A stretch of DNA of 14,407 nucleotides from Victivallales bacterium (GTDB lineage Bacteria > Verrucomicrobiota > Lentisphaeria > Oligosphaerales > Lenti-02). This document shows positions 5,139-14,407 of the stretch, in pieces. Every line of letters starts with the position of its first letter. Within the stretch, counting starts at the first letter, position 1. The stretch spans positions 1 to 14,407 of the forward strand of contig JABGQJ010000126.1 of NCBI GenBank assembly GCA_018648945.1, given 5' to 3'. The translations under genes were made by a program, and so were the position numbers. The notes under the pieces were generated by a model. The model searched no databases and was not told the DNA's origin. It worked only from the letters and a program-made list of their open reading frames with translations.

Positions 5139-7832
5139 ATGCCCCGTGTCTGGCTTTGTTCCCTTTTTGCTGCCTGTCTGCAGCTCTCGGCCGCGCCTCT
5201 TCAGCTGTTCGTCGGTCCGCGGGGGGACGATGGCGAGGGGGTTGGCTGGTCGGCAAAGCGCCCCTATCGAACTCTTGAGCGGGCGGCGTTGGCCGTTCGT
5301 CGGCTTCGGGGCAGCAAACGGGGCCGGGATGGCATCACGATCAACCTGTTGCCAGGCACGTATCGCCTGAAGGAAGCCCTGGTGCTCGATCCCCGCATGT
5401 CCGGCCTCGAGAACGGGCCGACGACGTTCCGGGCCACGGTCAAGGGCGAGGCCACGATCACGGGGGCGGAGACAGTAACGGGCTGGCAACTTGGGCGGGA
5501 TGGCATCTGGCAGGCGAAGGTCGAGGCGACCGCCATTCGCACGGTGTACTGGGCAGGCGAGCGGCTCCCGGCGGCACGCGTACCGAATGTCGATCCAGAG
5601 CGCCCGCGCACCGGCGGCCTGCTCTACGCGGTGACGAAGGACCCGGAGACGCCGAAGACGGCGCTCCTCTTCGCTGCGGGCGATCTGGACGTCTCCCGTT
5701 GGCAGCATCCCGAGACCGGGCGGGTGGTGGTCTGGCCCGGCAAGAACTGGAACTGCGACCTCCTGCCGATCCAGAGCGTCGATGCCAAAGCCCGACGCCT
5801 GACGTTCAAGCGTGCCCGGTACGACATCGTCCGGGGCAACCGCTTCTACGTGGAGCACATCTTCGAGGAGCTTGACGCCCCCGGCGAGTGGCTTTTCGAC
5901 GCCAAGGCGCAGATGCTCTACCTCAAGCCCCCTGTTGCGGGCAACCCCGGTCAACAGGTCGCCATTCCCCGAGCCACGAATCTGATCCGCTTGGCTGGCA
6001 CCCGCGAACAACCGGTTCAACATGTGGTACTGGCGGGACTCCGTCTGCAGGGCTCGGCCCGGCATGCGGTGGAACTCAGTGCCGCGTGGCACTGTGCCGT
6101 TCGCGCCTGCGAGATCACGCGGACGGGTACGGATGGTGTGGTTCTCCAGGAAGGCAGCAGTCAGAATCGCATCGTCGGCTGCGACATCGCCTGGACCGGG
6201 ACCAACGGCATCCGCCTGCATGGGGTCCGGGACACGACGCGCACGCGGACCGACGGCATGCACGGCAATGTCATCGAGAACAACCACGTCCATCATGTGG
6301 GAATGAGCGGCAACGCGGGTGGCGCCATCGACGTCGATCCCTACTGCGGTGGCAATATCACCCACGATAATCTGATTCGCCGCAACGAAATCCACGATGC
6401 CCCCCGCAAGGGCGTCATGTTTGGCGGCATCCGCAATGTGGTCGAGGGGAACCACATACACCATACCAATCTGGAGCAATCCGATACGGGCGCGATCGGG
6501 CTCTGCACCCGTGATCTCACCGAGGTGGGGAATGTGATTCGCCACAATTACCTGCATGACGTCGGCGGCTACAACATGCTCAAGCCGGGCGAATGGGCGT
6601 TCCCAAGCTTCTGCTGGGGCATCTACCTCGACGACTGGTCCAGCGGGGTGACGGTGGCAGGCAATGTGGTCGTGGGAGCACCTTCGGGGGCGATTCATGT
6701 GCACGGCGGGATCGACAATGTGATCGAGAACAACATCCTGCTGGACAGCCCTGGCGCGCACATCCTCTTCAGTCCCATTGCGCCCAAGACACAGGACGGC
6801 AAGACCTACACCATGGCCGGCAACCGGGTTCGACGGAATGTGGCGGCAGGGCCGGCGACGAGCGCTTGGTTGGCGGGCAGGAAAGAGTGGCGGAAAGGGA
6901 TCGCCGAGTGCGACCGCAACTTGCTCTGGTTCGGGCAGGGCGACCCCATGGTCCGCAATGGCCGAAGCAAGGCGTCTTCCTGGGCAGAGTGGCAGGGGGC
7001 GGGCTACGACCGGCAGAGCGTCGTGGCCAGGGCCAAACCAGTACAGGTGACGAAGGGTCGCCACCAGGTGACTCCCGAGCTCGCTGCCAAGATCGATTTC
7101 CAGCCCATTCCGTGGGACAAGGTCGGGCTCTACGAATCCCCCGATCGCTTCTCCTGGCCGGTGCGCACGGCCTGGCCCCGCGAAGCTGTTCTCCTGGCCC
7201 AGAAGCTCCCGGCCAAGCCCGTGGTGACCGTTTCCGCCGCCCTCCCTCGGTTGGCCGCCGGCCGCAAGCCGCCGGTGATCGACGGCGTGATCGGCCCCGT
7301 GGAATGGCAGGGCGCAGGCACTCTCCTGCTGGCCCGAGACCACCGAGACCGCGCGGCCAAACCGCAGAGCACGGCCCGGGTGTACTGCGATGCCAAGGCC
7401 CTCTACCTCGCCCTCGACAACCCCATCTCCGTCGGTAAGGCGCTCCACCGCGAGGACACCTGGGGGAAGGGGGACGCGATGGAAGTGGCCTTGCGCCCTG
7501 CCGACCTTCCCGAAGGCGCTCCCATCCTGATTCTGCATGGCTATCTGAATGGCCGCATCGGCGCCGCCAAATCAGGCGGCATGTCTGCCGAGCAGGTCGT
7601 CCAGGCGAATCAGGCCTGCCTCTATGGCGTCAAGACGATCAGTCCCACCCGCTGGACCGCAGAGATTACCGTCCCCTGGGCCATCGTGCCCGGCGCGAAG
7701 GGGAGTCCTCTCCCCTTGCAGTTCAACGTTACCTGCCGCAAAGTGGCGGATGATCTCTGGCTCATGTGGCGTCCCACCGGACGCCGCAGCTACGGAGTCG
7801 GGGAAGAAGGAAAGCTGGTTCCAGCCCACTAG
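5139..7832 (+). CDS. secreted right-handed beta-helix protein with C-terminal CBM9-like domain
   Basis: An 897-aa exported protein. Residues 1-19 form a signal peptide (hydrophobic core, cleavage near LSAAP). Residues 24-118 have the entry pattern of parallel beta-helix glycan-active proteins: GPRGDDGEG, a PYRTLERA segment, LPGTYRLKEAL and a TFRATVKGEATITGA segment leading to TGW. About 290-570 is a beta-helix of N-V-I-E-N-N-type coils (NVIENNHVHH at 377-386, NVVEGNHIHH at 433-442, NVIENNILL at 527-535) with the conserved-looking WGIYLDDWSSG (493-503), whose Asp pair could be catalytic. Residues 711-897 (PPVIDGVIGPVEW onward) match the CBM9-like, DOMON-type sugar-binding fold. This architecture resembles GH141-like or polysaccharide-lyase-like proteins, but the family and substrate are not settled by eye. 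The start is chosen for its AAGGA site eight bases upstream and because the signal peptide begins there; a Met 11 codons earlier is unlikely. It is first in a three-gene operon. Confidence 0.88.
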   Translation: MPRVWLCSLFAACLQLSAAPLQLFVGPRGDDGEGVGWSAKRPYRTLERAALAVRRLRGSKRGRDGITINLLPGTYRLKEALVLDPRMSGLENGPTTFRATVKGEATITGAETVTGWQLGRDGIWQAKVEATAIRTVYWAGERLPAARVPNVDPERPRTGGLLYAVTKDPETPKTALLFAAGDLDVSRWQHPETGRVVVWPGKNWNCDLLPIQSVDAKARRLTFKRARYDIVRGNRFYVEHIFEELDAPGEWLFDAKAQMLYLKPPVAGNPGQQVAIPRATNLIRLAGTREQPVQHVVLAGLRLQGSARHAVELSAAWHCAVRACEITRTGTDGVVLQEGSSQNRIVGCDIAWTGTNGIRLHGVRDTTRTRTDGMHGNVIENNHVHHVGMSGNAGGAIDVDPYCGGNITHDNLIRRNEIHDAPRKGVMFGGIRNVVEGNHIHHTNLEQSDTGAIGLCTRDLTEVGNVIRHNYLHDVGGYNMLKPGEWAFPSFCWGIYLDDWSSGVTVAGNVVVGAPSGAIHVHGGIDNVIENNILLDSPGAHILFSPIAPKTQDGKTYTMAGNRVRRNVAAGPATSAWLAGRKEWRKGIAECDRNLLWFGQGDPMVRNGRSKASSWAEWQGAGYDRQSVVARAKPVQVTKGRHQVTPELAAKIDFQPIPWDKVGLYESPDRFSWPVRTAWPREAVLLAQKLPAKPVVTVSAALPRLAAGRKPPVIDGVIGPVEWQGAGTLLLARDHRDRAAKPQSTARVYCDAKALYLALDNPISVGKALHREDTWGKGDAMEVALRPADLPEGAPILILHGYLNGRIGAAKSGGMSAEQVVQANQACLYGVKTISPTRWTAEITVPWAIVPGAKGSPLPLQFNVTCRKVADDLWLMWRPTGRRSYGVGEEGKLVPAH

Positions 7833-7842
7833 TGAGGACTTC

Positions 7843-8613
7843 ATGAAGTACGTCATCAGTGCCGGACATTTCGTGTGGCAGACCCCGGCGGAGTGCCTGT
7901 CTCGGGTCACCGAGGAGTTTGGGCTGGACGGAATGGAGCTCTCGCTCAAGCCCATATACGAGCGGCCCCATTGCACCAAGCAAGACTTGGCTTGGTTCGC
8001 GGACAACGCCCCGCGGGACCTGGATCTCTCCGCCCACATCTGGGAGAATGTGGCGCAGTTGGGACCCGAGCGGGCGGCCGAGACGCTGCTGGGTTGGCTG
8101 CCGGACTGTGCCCAGACCGGAATCACCGGCTTGGTCGTCCATGGTGGTAGCCACCCCGATCAGCGGGAGGGGATTCGCCTTACCCGCGAGACATTCGCGG
8201 CAGTGCTGCCGGAGTTCGAGAAGGCCGGGGTCGTGCTCAACCTTGAGAACCACTATCCCTATGCCTACAAGAACTGCCAGGAACTGTTCAGCGAGGTCTG
8301 GGAGTTCCAGGAAGTCCTCTCTCTGAACAGCCCCTCCCTCCGTTTCTGCTTTGACACGGGCCACGCCAACATGGCCAACAACGGGGTCGAGCTAATCCGC
8401 GAGCTGGCCCCCTGGCTGACCTACGTCCACCTGGCCGACAATGGGGGCGTGGACGACGACCACTGCGGCTTCCGCGAGGGCACCACGGACTGGGACGGCT
8501 ACCTGGCCGCGCTCCGCGACATCGGGTTCGACGGCACCTACTGCGTCGAATTCCCCGTGCGCGAGGATCACACCCCGTTCCGTCGCTGTCTAGAGGAACT
8601 GCGCAACAACTAA
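7843..8613 (+). CDS. xylose-isomerase-like TIM-barrel protein (sugar phosphate isomerase/epimerase family)
   Basis: A 256-aa cytoplasmic protein of the AP-endonuclease-2/xylose-isomerase-like TIM-barrel superfamily, which includes metal-dependent sugar isomerases and epimerases. Metal-site strands can be followed: LVVHGGSHPDQ (97-107), VLNLENHYPY (131-140) with Glu135, RFCFDTGHANMA (167-178) with Asp171 and His174, TYVHLADNGGVDDDHCGF (193-210) with His196 and His206-207 area, and TYCVEFPV (232-239) with Glu236. The ATG at 7843 follows GAGG in GTGAGGACTTC and lies 10 nt after the beta-helix stop, so the two genes are very likely co-transcribed. The frame is open further upstream within the previous gene, but that part is a shadow. 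The likely job is interconversion of a keto/aldo sugar released by the exported partner; the true substrate is unknown. Confidence 0.88.
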   Translation: MKYVISAGHFVWQTPAECLSRVTEEFGLDGMELSLKPIYERPHCTKQDLAWFADNAPRDLDLSAHIWENVAQLGPERAAETLLGWLPDCAQTGITGLVVHGGSHPDQREGIRLTRETFAAVLPEFEKAGVVLNLENHYPYAYKNCQELFSEVWEFQEVLSLNSPSLRFCFDTGHANMANNGVELIRELAPWLTYVHLADNGGVDDDHCGFREGTTDWDGYLAALRDIGFDGTYCVEFPVREDHTPFRRCLEELRNN

Positions 8614-8703
8614 GCCCTTGTATCCGGGGCGAAAGCGTGTCCTTTACTGGGCAGTACGTCTGATCCCAGAACCAACTGACCGGCACCCACTGGAGATAAC
8701 ACG

Positions 8704-9492
8704 ATGCTCCCCACTGTTGACTTTTGCGGCCTCAAGATGACCCGTCTGCTCATGGGCGCGAACCCCTTCGGCGGCTTCAGCCACCAGAATGCGCAGCGCA
8801 ACGAAGAGATGGTGGCCTACAACACGCCCGAACGCATCCAGGAAACCTGGGAGCGGGCCTGGGCGGCAGGCATCAACACCTTCGTGACCAACAACGAGAC
8901 ACCGCATGTCATCGGAGCGACCCAGAAGTACATCGCCGAAGGTGGCCCCATGCAGTGGATCGCCCAAGTAAGCTACCGTAGCCTCGGCAGCATGCAGAAG
9001 GCCATCGACCAAGTCGTCGAGATCGGCTGCAAGGCCATGTACTTTCATGGCGCGTTGGCCGACGACCTCTACGCTGCCCGCGACGCCGACACCCTCAAGG
9101 AGTGGGTGAAATACGGCCAGGACAAGGGCATTCCCATCGGCTCGGCCGGCCATGCGGACGAGACCCACTACTGGATGAATGACCTCGACATCCTCGACTT
9201 CCACACGGTCTGCTTCTTCGACTGTGGCAGCCTGCACAACAACCGCGGCGACAAGTTCCAACTCGGGGACATCTTCAAAGCCGCCAAGTGCATCCAGACT
9301 ATCGAGAAGCCCTGCATCGGCTACAAGATCATGGGGGCCGGGCGCATCGATGCCGAGCTCGCCTTTGAGTACGCCTTCGATAACATCAAGCCCGGCGACG
9401 TGGTCAACGTCGGCATGCACCGCGGCGACAACGACAACATGGTCGAAGAGAACGTCGCCCTGGTCGAGAAAATCCTGAGCGGCGAGGAATAG
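8704..9492 (+). CDS. uncharacterised protein, probable TIM barrel with aldo/keto-reductase-like features
   Basis: A 262-aa protein without signal peptide or membrane helix. I do not recognise a named family. The beginning (GLKMTRLLMGANPFGGFSH, 9-27, then TPERIQETWERAWAAGINTF) resembles the start of aldo/keto reductases (strand, G-x-N-P/F-G-G, helix, A-x-x-x-G-I-N/D-x-F), and the end (PGDVVNVGMHRGDNDNMVEENV, 230-251) resembles the late AKR nucleotide-binding strand and helix. Alternating strand/helix segments (WIAQVS at 85-90, AMYFHG at 111-116, IPIGSAGH at 143-150, TVCFFDCGS at 168-176, CIGYKIMGAGR at 204-214) suit an eight-stranded barrel. The canonical AKR catalytic tetrad (Asp-Tyr-Lys-His) is not obvious. 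Cysteines at 170 and 174 and several His could bind a metal. The start has GGAG eight bases upstream. It is third in the carbohydrate operon after a 90-nt gap (8614-8703) in which I see no clear signal. Confidence 0.75.
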   Translation: MLPTVDFCGLKMTRLLMGANPFGGFSHQNAQRNEEMVAYNTPERIQETWERAWAAGINTFVTNNETPHVIGATQKYIAEGGPMQWIAQVSYRSLGSMQKAIDQVVEIGCKAMYFHGALADDLYAARDADTLKEWVKYGQDKGIPIGSAGHADETHYWMNDLDILDFHTVCFFDCGSLHNNRGDKFQLGDIFKAAKCIQTIEKPCIGYKIMGAGRIDAELAFEYAFDNIKPGDVVNVGMHRGDNDNMVEENVALVEKILSGEE

Positions 9493-9507
9493 ACCGCCTC
9501 CCAGCAA

Positions 9508-9580
9508 GGTGGGGCGGACATTCCTGTCTGCCCTCCCATTGAGTGGGAAAGAGGCGGCAGACAGGAATGTCTGCCCCACC
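9508..9580. repeat. 25-bp-arm palindromic repeat (dispersed hairpin type)
   Basis: The arms 9508-9532 and 9556-9580 are complementary at 24 of 25 positions; the single exception is a G opposite T, which still pairs as wobble in RNA. The loop (9533-9555) contains a further 5-bp pairing, TCCCA/TGGGA. The core is GACATTCCTGTCTGCC on the left and its complement on the right. In my recollection this sequence, whose translations give phrases like TFLSA and DRNVCPT, recurs in many PVC and other environmental bacterial genomes; I cannot verify that here. There is no T-tract after either arm, so it is not a classical terminator. It lies 16 nt after the stop of the plus-strand operon. Confidence 0.85.
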
Positions 9581-9592
9581 CCAAGACAAGAA

Positions 9593-9626
9593 AACGCCCC
9601 GGCAACCGAGTGGCTGCCGGGGCGTT
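9593..9626. terminator. bidirectional intrinsic terminator between convergent units
   Basis: AACGCCCCGGCA (9593-9604) and TGCCGGGGCGTT (9615-9626) form a perfect 12-bp GC-rich stem, extended inside by CC/GG around a GAGT loop. On the minus strand it is followed by TTTTCTTGTCTT, starting within the stem end, a good T-tract 24 nt after the gyrA stop. On the plus strand it is followed by GGTTTCTG, a weaker tract. It should therefore end gyrA transcription and may also stop the plus-strand operon arriving from 9492. Confidence 0.85.
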
Positions 9627-9649
9627 GGTTTCTGAATTGCTACCGGGGT

Positions 9650-12388
<2,739 letters not shown>

Positions 12389-12444
12389 ATATGCTCAGCT
12401 CTGATGGAGGGTTCGGACTCGGCGGGAAACGGCGCTCCGCCCCA

Positions 12445-14407
<1,963 letters not shown>

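Noticed and set aside
4775..5278. Plus-strand open frame across the intergenic palindrome
   Set aside because: Its product is low-complexity (repeated Asp-Met-Asp and Val-His words) made by the palindrome, and it runs into the beta-helix gene in another frame.
5103..7538. Minus-strand open frame of 811 codons opposite the beta-helix gene
   Set aside because: No recognisable domain and low-quality composition; the sense strand has a signal peptide, repeats and a CBM9-like domain.

Overview
The window looks like a chromosomal segment of a high-GC, Gram-negative bacterium. A complete waaA (Kdo transferase) implies an LPS-type outer membrane. GyrB carries the long insertion between the TOPRIM core and the C-terminal motif that E. 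coli GyrB also has. The mix of a secreted beta-helix/CBM9-like protein, xylose-isomerase-like TIM barrel, Gfo/Idh/MocA oxidoreductase, a protein with an ankyrin-associated N-terminus and two dispersed-type palindromic repeats resembles the PVC group (Lentisphaerae/Kiritimatiellota/Planctomycetes-like). That placement is inference from gene style, not from a marker search. No rRNA, tRNA, CRISPR array, integrase or transposase was seen.

Layout. (1) 78-4760, all on the minus strand: in order of transcription, a small protein with an ankyrin-associated N-terminal motif (4104-4760), waaA (2731-4041), a secreted NodB-type polysaccharide deacetylase-like protein whose start lies 3 nt after the waaA stop (1177-2727), and a Gfo/Idh/MocA oxidoreductase (78-1055) after a 121-nt gap that may hold its own promoter. 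(2) 4761-5138, a divergent intergenic region with a large imperfect palindrome built from ATGGAC/GTCCAT units, candidate promoters in both directions and a small palindrome over one -35 box. (3) 5139-9492, plus strand, a likely three-gene operon: a secreted beta-helix protein with a C-terminal CBM9-like domain, a xylose-isomerase-like TIM-barrel enzyme and an unassigned conserved-looking protein with an aldo/keto-reductase-like start. (4) 9493-9649, a 25-bp-arm hairpin repeat and then a strong terminator hairpin, between convergent transcription units. (5) 9650-14407, minus strand, gyrA (complete) and gyrB (5' end beyond the window) as a gyrB-gyrA operon.

How it fits together. The plus-strand operon reads as a carbohydrate module: the exported beta-helix/CBM9-like protein would bind or cut a polysaccharide, and the cytoplasmic TIM-barrel enzyme and the unassigned protein would handle the released sugars. 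The minus-strand operon joins inner-core LPS synthesis (WaaA) to a translationally coupled periplasmic deacetylase-like protein, suggesting cell-envelope glycan modification. The carbohydrate operon is bracketed by two different palindromic repeats and lies between housekeeping operons, so it may be an accessory insertion. The most noteworthy items are the two palindromes, the waaA-deacetylase coupling, the unassigned 262-aa protein, and GyrA with Gln at the quinolone-determining position and a degenerate GyrA box.
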